Origin: Nocardia shimofusensis NBRC 100134
Lineage (GTDB): Bacteria; Actinomycetota; Actinomycetes; Mycobacteriales; Mycobacteriaceae
Direction of reading: 5' to 3'
DNA length: 64,000 nt
Assembly (NCBI RefSeq): GCF_001613125.1
Contig: NZ_BDBT01000004.1
Location: 62,001-126,000, forward strand
Below the pieces are notes generated by a model that saw only the letters and a program-made list of their open reading frames with translations, made no database searches and was not told where the DNA came from. How positions within the stretch are numbered: the first letter of the stretch is position 1; each line of letters starts with the position of its first letter. The position numbers and the translations under genes are program-made. Below are positions 40,451 through 54,988 of the stretch, one piece after another.

Positions 40451-40461
40451 CGGCTGCGCGC

Positions 40462-41028
40462 TCAGTCCTTGCGGCGGACCGACGCCTCGACGAGATCGAG
40501 TACCGCGGAAAGGTTCTCGTTGGTGTGCCCGGAGGCGATCCGCGCGATCAGCCCGTCGAGCACGAGATCGAGGTACCCGAGCAGCACGTCGGTGGGCACG
40601 TCGTCGCGCAGCGCCCCGGCCGCCTTGCGGCGTTCCAGGCGGGCCAGGGTGGCCGCGGTCAGTTCCGCCGAACGCTGGGTCCAGCCGGCCCGGAACTCGG
40701 GGTCGGTGCGCAGCCTGCGCGCGATCTCGAGCCGCGTGCCCAGCCAGTTGAACTGCTCGGGATCGGCGAGCATGTCGCGCATGACCTGCACGATGCCCTG
40801 ATTGGCGGCCACATCGGCCATCCGCTCGGCGTCCTCCTGGGCCAAGGCCAGGAACAGCGCGTCCTTGTCGCGGAAATGATGGAAGATCGCGCCGCGCGAG
40901 AGTCCGATCCGCTCTTCGAGGCGACGCACGGTCGCACCGTCGTAGCCGTATTCGGCGAAGCAGCGTCGCGCTCCGTCGAGGATCTGGCTGCGCCGCGCGG
41001 CGAGGTGGTCATCGCTGACCTTGGGCAT
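40462..41028 (-). CDS. acnR: TetR-type repressor of aconitase
   Basis: A 188-residue TetR regulator with an N-terminal HTH (ATVRRLEERIGLSRGAIFHHF at about residues 33-53, key part GLSRGAIFHHF). Its position downstream of acn, and the near-match to the AcnR operator before acn, identify it as AcnR, which in Corynebacterium glutamicum represses aconitase. A further ligand pocket lies in the helical C-terminus; citrate with magnesium has been reported for the corynebacterial protein. Start at ATG 41028; an upstream extension to 41055 is open but unneeded. Confidence 0.88.
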   Translation of the reverse strand: MPKVSDDHLAARRSQILDGARRCFAEYGYDGATVRRLEERIGLSRGAIFHHFRDKDALFLALAQEDAERMADVAANQGIVQVMRDMLADPEQFNWLGTRLEIARRLRTDPEFRAGWTQRSAELTAATLARLERRKAAGALRDDVPTDVLLGYLDLVLDGLIARIASGHTNENLSAVLDLVEASVRRKD

Positions 41029-41106
41029 GGGGCGGGCTCCTCCTCGGCGGTACACGAAAGCGGCAGAACACGACGCCGCGGATAGCTGGATACGTGGAAG
41101 TGGCGA

Positions 41107-41145
41107 GGTCCGCGCACCGGCTCGCGATGAGCCGGTGCGCGGACC
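41107..41145 (-). terminator. Very strong hairpin between acn and acnR
   Basis: GGTCCGCGCACCGGCTC (41107-41123) is exactly complementary to 41129-41145: a 17-base-pair stem with a five-base loop. It lies 66 bases after acn and about 79 before acnR, so it may terminate most acn transcripts and pass only some into acnR. Confidence 0.8.
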
Positions 41146-41210
41146 CGCCTGTCCTCCGGTGATGTCACCTATGGCGCGGCCACGGGTGACATCGTCGTCG
41201 ATACGCGCAC

Positions 41211-44860
<3,650 letters not shown>

Positions 44861-44893
44861 CGCACTCGCCGACCGAGTTCTCCACCGACCTCC

Positions 44894-44917
44894 GGGCCGC
44901 GCCACATGGCGCGGCCC
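44894..44917 (+). terminator. Hairpin terminator after the DUF6676 gene
   Basis: GGGCCGCGCC (44894-44903) pairs perfectly with 44908-44917 across a four-base ACAT loop, followed by GTTGTCGTT. It separates the DUF6676 gene from the ripA-type gene. Confidence 0.8.
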
Positions 44918-45154
44918 GTTGTCGTTGCGTGCAGGGGGGCTCTCGTGGGTCCGGCAGCGCGCCACCTCCGTCCCGGCGATACCGCCGGGCGACCGCGGTT
45001 GCTTCCATGTGGAGTTTCCATGACGTCCGGTCTGTTTATTTCCAGCAAATCCGACCGGATGTACAGCGAATCTATGGCAATCGACGAATTACGCGGCTGT
45101 AGTTCTGTGACTGGAGTTTCGCGGGGGCCATAAAGTGTCGTACGGTTCGAATGG

Positions 45155-45222
45155 TCCCCGATGGGGAACACGAGGTAACAGAGTTATCCGCCGACGGATG
45201 AGCAGTGTGTTCCCCGGTGGGG
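45155..45222 (+). promoter_or_regulatory. Leader with competing hairpins before the NlpC/P60 gene
   Basis: Two local hairpins, TCCCC-GAT-GGGGA (45155-45167) and CCCC-GGT-GGGG (45212-45222), compete with a 9-base-pair long-range stem, GGGGAACAC (45163-45171) with GTGTTCCCC (45207-45215). Mutually exclusive folds 40 bases before the ribosome site suggest an attenuator or riboswitch. I could not match it to the c-di-AMP (ydaO) class. Confidence 0.45.
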
Positions 45223-45261
45223 CTCGTGTGGCGATGCCCGACTCGAGTCCTTGGAGGTGCG

Positions 45262-46686
45262 ATGCGCAGGAGCCATGGGGCCGGTCAGCGATCGAGATGG
45301 TTGATCGCTCTCGGGTTGCTGGTGTGCGCGGCGTTGGTGCTGACGGCCGGCGCCGGCGTGGCTGTGCCGCCTCCGCCACCGAATCCCAGCGACGGTCAGA
45401 TCGCGCAAGCGGGCGCACAGGTGGATGCCGGGGTCGGCGCGGTCGGCACCCTCATCAACGAAGTGGCGGCGGTCGACCAGCAATTGCGTCAGCTCGACGA
45501 CGAGGTCGCCACCCGCCGCGAAGAGGTCAACAAGGCGCTCGTGGACCTGCACCTGGCGCGCGAGGCGGCCGATGCCGCCGCCGCGCACGTGGCGGCCACT
45601 CAGGCCGACCTGTCCGTCGCGGGTGCGGAGGTCGCCCGCGCCCGCCACGGCTTCGACGACTTCGCCACCGCCGCCTACACCCGTCCGACCTCGGGTTCGC
45701 TGATTACTCACCTGACCGCCGCCACCCCGACCGGCGCGATCGACCGCGCCGAGGTGATCGGCCTGGTGTCGAAGAATCAGCAGCAGGTGCTCGACACCCT
45801 GCGCCGCGCCCAGATCGAACTCGGCAATCGCAATTCCGAAGCCCGCGAGGCGAAATCACAGGCCGACACGGCCGCCGCGGAAGCCGAACACCTGAAGGTC
45901 GCCGCCGAGAACGCGGTGGCCGCTGCCACGTCCGCGCTCGCCGGCGAGACCGCCCGCCGCGATGGCCTGCTCCGCGAACGAGACGCGGCCCAGGCCAGAC
46001 TCGACGCGGCCCGCGCCACCGTGCAGGGGCTGCACACCCAGCGCGAGGTCTACCAGGACTGGAACCGGCAACGCCTGGCCGAGGAGGCCCAAGCCTTGCT
46101 CACCGCGGCCGCCGAAGCCGCGGCCCGCGCCGCCGCCGACCTGGCCGCCAGGGAACGCGCCGCGCAACTGGGCGAGGGGAAACGCCCGCACACCGAACTG
46201 GAGAACACCCCGGCGCCGAAGAAGAAGGCGAAGCCCTCCCCGAGCAGCCCGTCGGTGCGCGGTTCGCAGGCGGTGGAGATCGTGGTCGACCGCGCCATGT
46301 CGCAGCTGGGCGTCACCTACGCCTGGGGCGGCGGCGACGAGGACGGCCCGACTCTGGGCATCCGCGACGGCGGCGTGGCCGACAGCTACGGCGACTACAA
46401 CAAGGTCGGTTTCGACTGCTCGGGCCTGATGCTCTACGCCTTCGCCGGTATCGGCGTCTCGCTGCCGCACTACAGCGGCTATCAGTACAACGCGGGCACC
46501 CGCGTCCCGCTCTCCGAAAAAGCGCGCGGCGACATGCTGTTCTGGGGTCCGGGCGGCAGTCAGCACGTCGCCCTGTATCTGGGCAACGGGAAAATGGTGG
46601 AGGCACCGCAATCCGGCGACGTCGTGAAGGTGTCGCCGGTGCGCGAGGACGGCATCATGCCCTACGCGGTCCGCATCATCTCCTGA
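45262..46686 (+). CDS. ripA: NlpC/P60 peptidoglycan endopeptidase RipA
   Basis: A 474-residue secreted cell-wall hydrolase that cleaves the peptide stems of peptidoglycan at cell separation. A signal peptide (RWLIALGLLVCAALVLTAGAG region) is followed by a long coiled coil (residues 40-310), a Lys/Pro linker (AKPSPSSPS) and the C-terminal NlpC/P60 domain. The catalytic triad is C386 (FDCSG), H435 (SQHVALYLG) and E447 (VEAPQ), with the same spacing as C383-H432-E444 of RipA. The coiled coil probably shields the active site. GGAGGT stands before the ATG. A second tandem gene (ripB) of mycobacteria is absent. Confidence 0.93.
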   Translation: MRRSHGAGQRSRWLIALGLLVCAALVLTAGAGVAVPPPPPNPSDGQIAQAGAQVDAGVGAVGTLINEVAAVDQQLRQLDDEVATRREEVNKALVDLHLAREAADAAAAHVAATQADLSVAGAEVARARHGFDDFATAAYTRPTSGSLITHLTAATPTGAIDRAEVIGLVSKNQQQVLDTLRRAQIELGNRNSEAREAKSQADTAAAEAEHLKVAAENAVAAATSALAGETARRDGLLRERDAAQARLDAARATVQGLHTQREVYQDWNRQRLAEEAQALLTAAAEAAARAAADLAARERAAQLGEGKRPHTELENTPAPKKKAKPSPSSPSVRGSQAVEIVVDRAMSQLGVTYAWGGGDEDGPTLGIRDGGVADSYGDYNKVGFDCSGLMLYAFAGIGVSLPHYSGYQYNAGTRVPLSEKARGDMLFWGPGGSQHVALYLGNGKMVEAPQSGDVVKVSPVREDGIMPYAVRIIS

Positions 46687-46874
46687 AACCTTGTCCACCT
46701 GCCCTTTTCCGGTATCCCGCCGGTAGTCCTCGCGAGGTTTTCGTACGCTTCCCGCAGCCGTCCGCCCCAGGGGGGAGCGGCGAATTCGGGCCTTGGCGCC
46801 AGCCGGTTGCGGCACAGAGGGCGATTACCTGGAATAGTTGGTGCCGCACGCACTAGACCGAGGCGAAAGCGGGG

Positions 46875-48083
<1,209 letters not shown>

Positions 48084-48096
48084 TCGCGGCGTGACC

Positions 48097-49047
48097 ATGT
48101 CATCGCATGCGCCGCCCTCTTTCCGCGCGGGCGAGCTCACCGACGCGCGCCTGGCCGCGGCACTGAAGACCCTGGAGCTGACCGTGCGCCGCCGTCTCGA
48201 CGGCGTACTGCACGGCGACCATCTCGGCCTCATCCCCGGCCCCGGTTCCGAGCCGGGGGAGTCCCGGCTCTACCAGCCGGGCGACGATGTGCGCCAGATG
48301 GATTGGTCGGTCACCGCGCGCACCACCCATCCGCACGTGCGGCAGATGATCGCCGACCGCGAGCTGGAGACGTGGATGGTGATCGACCTGTCGGCCAGCC
48401 TCGACTTCGGCACCGCCGCCTGTCAGAAGCGCGACCTGGCGATCGCCGCCGCGGCCGCCGTCACACATCTGACCAGCGGCGGTGGCAACCGGATCGGCGC
48501 TGTCGTGGCCACCGGCGAGCAACTGGTGCGCATACCGGCGCGCAGCGGGCGCGTCCACGCCCAGACGCTGCTGCGCTCGATCGCCACCACCCCGCACGCC
48601 CGCGACGGCGTGCGCGGCGACCTGCGCGGCGCCATCGAATCGCTGCGCCGTCCGCAGCGCAAACGCGGGCTCGCGGTCGTCATCAGCGACTTCCTCGGCG
48701 AGATCGATTGGCAGCGGTCGCTGCGCGCGATCTCCGCTCGCCACGACCTGCTCGCGGTGGAGGTACTCGACCCGCGCGACATGGATCTGCCCGACGTGGG
48801 CGATGTGGTGCTGCACGATCCCGAGACCGGCCGCACCCGCGAATTCAGCGTCACCCCCACCCTGCGCGCCGACTTCCATGCCGCCGCGATGCGCCACCGC
48901 GAACAGGTGGCGCAGGCGTTGCGCAGTTGCGGCGCGCCGGTGATGAGCTTGCAGACCGATCGCGACTGGATCGCCGACGTGGTCCGGTTCGTGTCCACCC
49001 GGCGCCACAGCTTGGGCGCCTCGACCGGGCGGGTGCCTCGTCAGTGA
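48097..49047 (+). CDS. DUF58 protein, MoxR partner
   Basis: A 316-residue DUF58 protein. The signature PGDDVRQMDWSVTART lies near residues 61-76 and the VWA-like part begins with MVIDLSASLDFG (a degenerate MIDAS). It is thought to work with MoxR and the membrane VWA protein. The ATG at 48097 lies 14 bases after moxR; a GTG two codons upstream is possible. The stop overlaps the next start as GTGA. Confidence 0.9.
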   Translation: MSSHAPPSFRAGELTDARLAAALKTLELTVRRRLDGVLHGDHLGLIPGPGSEPGESRLYQPGDDVRQMDWSVTARTTHPHVRQMIADRELETWMVIDLSASLDFGTAACQKRDLAIAAAAAVTHLTSGGGNRIGAVVATGEQLVRIPARSGRVHAQTLLRSIATTPHARDGVRGDLRGAIESLRRPQRKRGLAVVISDFLGEIDWQRSLRAISARHDLLAVEVLDPRDMDLPDVGDVVLHDPETGRTREFSVTPTLRADFHAAAMRHREQVAQALRSCGAPVMSLQTDRDWIADVVRFVSTRRHSLGASTGRVPRQ

Positions 49048-50048
49048 GTATTTCGCATTTCACCGCGCTGATCTGGCTCGGTTTCCTGGTCGTCGTCGCG
49101 CTCATCGCGCTCGGCTACGTCCTGGTGCAGCGGTCCAGGCACCGCCAGATGCTGCGCTTCAGCAATATGGAGCTGCTGGAGAAGGTCGCGCCCGCACGGC
49201 CATCGCCGATGCGGCACGTGCCGATCGCGCTCATGCTGGTCGGCCTGATCTTCCTGACCATCGCCGCGGCCGGACCGACCTCGGTGCAGAAGGTGCCGCG
49301 CAATCGCGCGACAGTCGTTCTGGTGATGGACGTTTCGCTGTCCATGGAGGCCACCGACGTACCGCCGAACCGGCTCTCGGTGGCCCAGCAGGCGGGCAAG
49401 GAGTTCGTCGACGGCCTCACCCAGGGCATCAACCTGGGTTTCGTGACCTTCGCGGGCACCGCCTCGGTGATGCAGTCGCCGACCACCAACCGGGAAGCCG
49501 CCAAGGCCGCCATCGGCAACATCAAGCTGGCCGAGCGCACCGCCACCGGTGAGGGCATCCTGACCGCGCTGCAGTCGATCGAGACGCTGGCCACCGTGCT
49601 CGGCGGCGCGGAGACCCCCCCGCCCGCGCGCATCGTGCTGATGTCGGACGGCAAGCAGACCGTGCCCGACGACAAGGACGTCGACAACCCCAGGCACGCC
49701 TTCACCGCGGCCCGCCTGGCCAAGAACAAGGGCATCCCGGTTTCGACCATCTCCTTCGGCACCGACTGGGGGGCGGTGGAGATCCCCGATCAGGACGGGC
49801 AGGGTTCGCAGCGGGTCAAGGTCCCGGTCGACAACGACTCGCTGCGCGAGATCGCCAAGCTGTCGGGCGGGGAGTTCTACACCGCCTCCAGCCTCGAGGA
49901 ACTGACCGCCGTCTACGACACCCTCGAGGAGCAGATCGGCTACGAGACCACCCGCGGCGACGCCAGCCGGCCGTGGTTGCTGCTGGGCATGCTGCTGGTC
50001 GCCGCGGGCATCGTCACCGGTCTGCTCTATCGCCAACGCCTGCCGTAG
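49044..50048 (+). CDS. VWA domain membrane protein (Rv1481-like)
   Basis: A 334-residue protein with N-terminal membrane helices (residues 8-27 and 60-77), an extracytoplasmic VWA domain with an intact MIDAS (DVSLSME) and a C-terminal helix (LLLGMLLVAAGIVTGLLY). It belongs to the MoxR-DUF58-VWA set (BatA-like), which has been linked to envelope integrity. GTG start at 49044 coupled to DUF58 by GTGA. Confidence 0.92.
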   Translation: MSISHFTALIWLGFLVVVALIALGYVLVQRSRHRQMLRFSNMELLEKVAPARPSPMRHVPIALMLVGLIFLTIAAAGPTSVQKVPRNRATVVLVMDVSLSMEATDVPPNRLSVAQQAGKEFVDGLTQGINLGFVTFAGTASVMQSPTTNREAAKAAIGNIKLAERTATGEGILTALQSIETLATVLGGAETPPPARIVLMSDGKQTVPDDKDVDNPRHAFTAARLAKNKGIPVSTISFGTDWGAVEIPDQDGQGSQRVKVPVDNDSLREIAKLSGGEFYTASSLEELTAVYDTLEEQIGYETTRGDASRPWLLLGMLLVAAGIVTGLLYRQRLP

Positions 50049-50843
<795 letters not shown>

Positions 50844-50897
50844 GATTTCGCTGGCCCGCGGCAACGCACACTAGACATCAGGGAGAACCAGGAACTC

Positions 50898-51734
50898 ATG
50901 GGCGGACTGCTCGAAGGCAAGACCATCCTCGTCACCGGCATCATCACCGATGCCTCGATCGCGTTCCGCGCGGCCGCGATCGCACAGGAACAGGGTGCGA
51001 AGGTGCTCATCACCGGTATCCCGGAGCGGCTGCGGCTCATCGACCGCATCGCCAAGCGGCTGCCCCAGGAGGTCCCGCCCGCCATCGGCCTCGACATCAC
51101 CAACGAAGAGGATCTGGCCGGTCTGGCCGACAAGATCCGCGAGCTGGCGCCCGAGGGCCTCGACGGCGCGCTGCACTCGATCGCGTTCGCGCCGCGCACC
51201 CTGATGGGCCCGGACGCGCTGCCCTTCCTGGACGGCCCCGGCCCCGACGCCGCCAAGGCGTTCGAGATCTCCGCGTGGAGCTACGCCTCGCTGGCCCGCG
51301 CGGTGCTGCCGGTGATGAACGAGGGCGGTTCGCTGGTCGGCATGGACTTCGACCCGCGCACCTCGATGCCGTACTACAACTGGATGGGCGTGGCCAAGGC
51401 GGCGCTGGAGTCGGTCAACCGCTACGTCGCCCGCGAGGTCGGCGAGGCCAAGAAGATCCGGTCCAACCTGGTCGCCGCGGGCCCCATCAAGACCCTGGCC
51501 GCCAAGGCCATCGCCGGCACCGCCACCGACGACGCCGCCAAGCTCAACCAGCTCAACACCTACTGGGACGGCGCCTCGCCGATCGGCTGGAACGTCGACG
51601 ACGCGACCGCCGTCGGCAAGTCCATCGTCGCGCTGCTGTCGGACTGGCTGCCCGCCACCACCGGCTCGATCGTCTACGTCGACGGCGGCGCCAGCCACAA
51701 CACCTGGTTCCCGGAAGGCTTCGCGACCAACTGA
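50898..51734 (+). CDS. inhA: Enoyl-ACP reductase InhA
   Basis: A 278-residue NADH-dependent enoyl-ACP reductase of FAS-II, the isoniazid target in mycobacteria. Ile21 and Ser94, both known resistance positions in M. tuberculosis, are present with the same numbering. The catalytic tyrosine is Tyr160 and the lysine Lys167 in [11 protein letters not shown] (two more than in M. tuberculosis). The protein is about nine residues longer. It follows fabG1 by 54 bases. Confidence 0.97.
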   Translation: MGGLLEGKTILVTGIITDASIAFRAAAIAQEQGAKVLITGIPERLRLIDRIAKRLPQEVPPAIGLDITNEEDLAGLADKIRELAPEGLDGALHSIAFAPRTLMGPDALPFLDGPGPDAAKAFEISAWSYASLARAVLPVMNEGGSLVGMDFDPRTSMPYYNWMGVAKAALESVNRYVAREVGEAKKIRSNLVAAGPIKTLAAKAIAGTATDDAAKLNQLNTYWDGASPIGWNVDDATAVGKSIVALLSDWLPATTGSIVYVDGGASHNTWFPEGFATN

Positions 51735-51754
51735 GCTCGAAGAGAGGATCGATC

Positions 51755-52834
51755 GTGGCCGCCGACGCTCGTCCGTTCGCCTGTGGCGCACTGCTGCTGC
51801 TGTCCTTCGGCGGCCCCGAACGTCCCGAAGACGTGATGCCCTTCCTGGAGAACGTCACCCGGGGCCGCGGGGTGCCGCGCGAACGTCTGGAAGAGGTCGC
51901 GCAGCACTACCTGCACTTCGGCGGGGTGTCTCCCATCAACGCGCTCAACCGCGACATCATCGCCGCGGTCGAACGCGAACTCGCCGCCGCGGGCATCGCC
52001 CTGCCGGTGTACTTCGGCAACCGCAACTGGCACCCGATGGCGGAGGACACGGTCGCCCGCATGGCCGAGGACGACGTGCGCTCGGCGCTGGTGTTCCCGA
52101 CCTCGGCATGGGGCGGATACTCCGGCTGCCTGCAGTACCACGAGGACATCAGCAGGGCCAGGGCGGCGGTCGGCGAGGGCGCGCCGCACCTGCGCAAACT
52201 CCGCCAGTACTTCGACCACCCGCTGCTGATCGAGTCGTTCGCCGACGCGATCCGGGCCGCGCTGGCCGAACTGCCCGCCGATCGTCGCGACCGGGCGCGG
52301 CTGGTGTTCACCGCCCATTCGGTGCCGACGAGCGCCGACGCCGCCGCGGGCCCACCCGCCGACGGCGGCCACCTCTACACCCGCCAGGTCGGCGAGGCTG
52401 CCCGATTGTCCGCCGCCGCAGCGGGTTTCGGTGAGTACGACCTGGTCTGGCAGTCCCGCTCCGGCCCGCCGCAGGTGCCCTGGCTCGAGCCCGACATCTG
52501 CGACCACCTCGACGACCTGTCCGCCAAGGGCGTGGACGCGGTCGTGGTCTGCCCGGTCGGCTTCGTCTCCGACCACCTCGAGGTGATCTGGGACCTCGAC
52601 AACGAGGCGAAGGACAAAGCCGCCGAACTCGGCATGGCCTTCACCCGCGCGGCCACCCCCGGCACCGATCCGCGCTTCGCGCAGCTGGTCGTGGAACTGG
52701 TCCGCGAACAGCTCGACGGGCTGGCCCCGCGTCGGCTGGGCGACGTCCCCGGATACGGCAGCACCGACGACGGAACCCCATGTGCGGTGAAATGTTGTGC
52801 GCCGCAACGGCCTCCAGCGACCGCACGGCACTGA
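51755..52834 (+). CDS. cpfC: Coproporphyrin III ferrochelatase
   Basis: A 359-residue ferrochelatase (formerly hemH) that inserts iron into coproporphyrin III in the actinobacterial haem pathway. Recognisable parts are [37 protein letters not shown] (the catalytic His) and [18 protein letters not shown]. Actinobacterial forms bind a 2Fe-2S cluster; the candidate ligands are the C-terminal CAVKCC cysteines and the internal cysteine in [13 protein letters not shown] at 51755, 20 bases after inhA. The chain is about 20 residues longer at the C-terminus than most. Confidence 0.94.
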   Translation: MAADARPFACGALLLLSFGGPERPEDVMPFLENVTRGRGVPRERLEEVAQHYLHFGGVSPINALNRDIIAAVERELAAAGIALPVYFGNRNWHPMAEDTVARMAEDDVRSALVFPTSAWGGYSGCLQYHEDISRARAAVGEGAPHLRKLRQYFDHPLLIESFADAIRAALAELPADRRDRARLVFTAHSVPTSADAAAGPPADGGHLYTRQVGEAARLSAAAAGFGEYDLVWQSRSGPPQVPWLEPDICDHLDDLSAKGVDAVVVCPVGFVSDHLEVIWDLDNEAKDKAAELGMAFTRAATPGTDPRFAQLVVELVREQLDGLAPRRLGDVPGYGSTDDGTPCAVKCCAPQRPPATARH

Positions 52835-52970
52835 TCCAGCGGGCCGCCACGGTGCTGCCTCCGGGTGGGCGCCGCTTCGACCCGTGCGCGTCCGACGAAA
52901 CCACGGCCACCCATCCCGCGAGATCGAGACGGGGCTCGGCTTAGGCGGGATGCGCCGCCGCTCTCCGGGA

Positions 52971-53020
52971 GCTGGGGCAGTGTCTTCCCGAACCGGCTGG
53001 GGCAGTGTCTTCCCGAACCG
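52971..53020. repeat. Perfect tandem repeat of 25 bases, two copies
   Basis: The unit beginning GCTGGGGCAGTGTCTTCCCG is repeated exactly at 52971-52995 and 52996-53020, in the non-coding gap downstream of cpfC. The identity of the copies points to a recent event. Confidence 0.9.
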
Positions 53021-53096
53021 GCGCACGACCGGCACACGCGCGAGGGGACCGTGCCCGCCCTCGTACTCGGCACGTAGGCCGAGGCTCGCGCTATCT

Positions 53097-53125
53097 CGCG
53101 CCGGCCGCTGCATGTGGCCGGCGCG
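53097..53125. terminator. Hairpin terminator between convergent genes
   Basis: CGCGCCGGCC (53097-53106) pairs perfectly with 53116-53125 across a nine-base loop. It sits between cpfC and the gene ending at 53173, which converge. Confidence 0.7.
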
Positions 53126-53172
53126 CCACTCGGTCGTTCGGCGCGAGCCGGGGGTTCACGCGAGCCGTGTGT

Positions 53173-53988
53173 TCAGCCGCGCGCCGAGGCGTGCACCGCG
53201 ACGAGCCGGGCGGCGCGGATGGCGTCCCAGAGCGGGCGCAGCAGGTTCTCGTGCTCGTTCATGGCGCTGGCCGAGGTGGGGGAGGCGGCCGGTTCGCGCT
53301 GGGCGACGGTGAGGATGGCCGCGACATGGTCGGCGGTGTCGAGAATCCGCCTGGCGCGCAAGGGAATCGACTCCGGGTAGTCGTGGCGCGAGTAGTCGGC
53401 GAGTTCGGCCTCGATGAGTTCACGGGGGTCCGCGTCGGAGAGCCCGGCGCCGGTGGTGTGCAGTTTCATCAGCGCGTCGGCGGCGTCCCGAACCGCCTCG
53501 CGCATGGTGTATTCGGCCTCCCCGAGCGACAGATCCGAGCCGGGCGCCGACGGGACGGGGACGCTGTAGACCGTCCACTGCAGGGTGTCGTCGTCGACCC
53601 GGATCGGGATCAGGCCGGTGCCCTCGCTTCCGGGCGTGCCCGCCAGAATGCCCTCGCCCGCCTCCAGCGCATCGGCGGCGAACACCGTGCCGGTCGGCAG
53701 CCCGCGCACATCGCCCGGCACCGGAAGCACCAGGCGCACCTGGGCGCGCTCGCCCGCCATCGCCTCGCGAATCACCTTGAGCAGCGGCATGACCGCGCTG
53801 CCGGTGGGCTCGCCGCGATAGGACCAGGGCAGGTCGGAGCGCCCGCCGGTCAGCGGGTCGCCTGCGGCGATGGTGTGTCTCGGCGCCCACGCGTGCAACG
53901 CCCCGAGGATGTCGTCGGGCGCACTGTTGCCGGCCAGCCAGGAGCCGGCCCACACCGTCAGCGTGGCACTTGGAGAGCACATAATCAT
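53173..53988 (-). CDS. Conserved protein of unknown function (Rv1486c-like position)
   Basis: A 271-residue soluble acidic protein without signal peptide or known domain. Features include TVWAGSWLAGNSAPDDIL at the N-terminus and a long helical C-terminal half. The same place relative to cpfC is occupied by a conserved gene in mycobacteria, so it is real; the role is unknown. ATG at 53988 or two codons in. Confidence 0.75.
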   Translation of the reverse strand: MIMCSPSATLTVWAGSWLAGNSAPDDILGALHAWAPRHTIAAGDPLTGGRSDLPWSYRGEPTGSAVMPLLKVIREAMAGERAQVRLVLPVPGDVRGLPTGTVFAADALEAGEGILAGTPGSEGTGLIPIRVDDDTLQWTVYSVPVPSAPGSDLSLGEAEYTMREAVRDAADALMKLHTTGAGLSDADPRELIEAELADYSRHDYPESIPLRARRILDTADHVAAILTVAQREPAASPTSASAMNEHENLLRPLWDAIRAARLVAVHASARG

Positions 53989-54030
53989 CGAGCATAAAGC
54001 CGTTCGCGCTCGCGCACCGGCAGAGTGTGG

Positions 54031-54876
54031 CTACTGCGTGGTATCTGTCGGCTCGGTGACGAAATCGATGAGTCGTTCCACCGCGCCGATGAGCGGCGAT
54101 TCCAGATCGCGGAACGAGTCGACCGAGGAGTAGACGCGCCGCCACCCCTCCTGCGGGGTGCCCCAGCCCAGCCTGCGGCACACGCCGGTCTTCCAGTCCT
54201 CGCCGCGCGGCACCTGCGGCCATTCCTCGATACCCAGCGCCGCGGGCCGCACCGCCTGCCACACGTCGATATAGGGGTGGCCGGTGACCAGCACATTCGG
54301 TCCGAGCCCGGTGGTTAGGTGGGTCTCCTTGGAACCGGTCACCAGATGATCCACCAGCACCCCGACCCGCCTGCCCGGTCCAGGGGCGAACTCGACCAGC
54401 CGCTCGGCCAGGTTGTCCAAGCCCTCGAGATGCTCGACGACCACGCCTTCCACCCGCAGGTCGTGCCCCCACACCCGCTCGACCAGCGCGGCGTCGTGCA
54501 CGCCCTCCACCCAGATGCGGCTGGCCTTGGCGACCTGCGCGCGCAGCCCGTCGACCCGAGTCGAGCCAGAGGCCGATCGAGTGGGCTTCGCGGGCGCGGC
54601 GGGTTTCGGGCGGACCAACGTGACCGGGCTGCCGTCGATGAGGAAGGCCGCCTCCCGCATCGCGAACAGCCGCACCGTGCCGCGCGCGTCCTCGAGTTTC
54701 ACGAACTCACCGTCGTAGCTGCGGTCGAATCCGACGACGGCGCCGCAGAATCCGGTGGCCGCGTCCTCGACGACCAGATCGCGTTCCGCCTCGACCGTCG
54801 GAACAGCCCGCTTCTTCTTCCTGGCGTGCCCGGCGAAGATGTCGCCGCCGTAGCGATGGGTGTCGCGCGTACTCAC
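54031..54876 (-). CDS. DUF3097 domain protein
   Basis: A 281-residue actinobacterial DUF3097 protein. The N-terminal part contains a small beta domain (GFCGAVVGFDRSYDGEFVKLED). The middle, WVEGVHDAALVERVWGHDLR then VEHLEGLDNL and GVLVDHLV, has the order of acidic residues of a TOPRIM-like fold (E...D.D), my inference. It could thus act on nucleic acid, but this is unproven. GTG at 54876; the open frame upstream is not part of the gene. It lies 42 bases upstream of the gene at 53173 in the same direction. Confidence 0.82.
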   Translation of the reverse strand: MSTRDTHRYGGDIFAGHARKKKRAVPTVEAERDLVVEDAATGFCGAVVGFDRSYDGEFVKLEDARGTVRLFAMREAAFLIDGSPVTLVRPKPAAPAKPTRSASGSTRVDGLRAQVAKASRIWVEGVHDAALVERVWGHDLRVEGVVVEHLEGLDNLAERLVEFAPGPGRRVGVLVDHLVTGSKETHLTTGLGPNVLVTGHPYIDVWQAVRPAALGIEEWPQVPRGEDWKTGVCRRLGWGTPQEGWRRVYSSVDSFRDLESPLIGAVERLIDFVTEPTDTTQ

Positions 54877-54975
54877 CCGATCGAAACTACCCGCCGGGGG
54901 CCCGCTTTCGGCGCTGCGACGCGGTTGGCGCCGAACCGGGCATTCCGGTCGGACCCGCGATCGGCGGGCGCGGTC

Positions 54976-54981
54976 TAGAGT
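54976..54981 (+). promoter_or_regulatory. -10 element for a leaderless nfeD-SPFH transcript
   Basis: TAGAGT (TANNNT) ends seven bases before the GTG at 54989. This spacing is typical of leaderless actinobacterial genes and is the reason for choosing that start. Confidence 0.6.
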
Positions 54982-54988
54982 GGAAGTC

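Larger units (their letters stand above)
40061..40461. other. 401-base intergenic region between the ATP-grasp and acnR genes
   Basis: This gap holds, from left to right, a 15-base triple repeat (40136-40180), a possible minus-strand -10 TATCAT (40220-40215), a 12-base palindrome (40252-40263) and the acnR terminator hairpin (40410-40450). I see no convincing gene or graspetide precursor in it. Confidence 0.6.
44861..45261 (+). other. 401-base leader and intergenic region before the ripA-type gene
   Basis: It contains the terminator of the upstream gene (44894-44917), an AT-richer stretch (45025-45100), a direct repeat CTGTAGTT/CTGTGACT (45097-45112), a weak -10-like CATAAA near 45129 and a folded leader (45155-45222). 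No gene is seen. Confidence 0.6.
52835..53172. other. 338-base intergenic region after cpfC
   Basis: It holds a perfect 25-base tandem repeat (52971-53020) and a 10-base-pair terminator (53097-53125). No open frame here looks like a gene. Confidence 0.6.

Noticed and set aside
45155..45222. ydaO (c-di-AMP) riboswitch before ripA
   Set aside because: The expected GGGTGAAT-type conserved segment is not found; kept only as an unassigned folded leader.
46687..46874. A missing ripB homologue between ripA and moxR
   Set aside because: The 188-base gap has no NlpC/P60 remnant or sizeable plausible frame.
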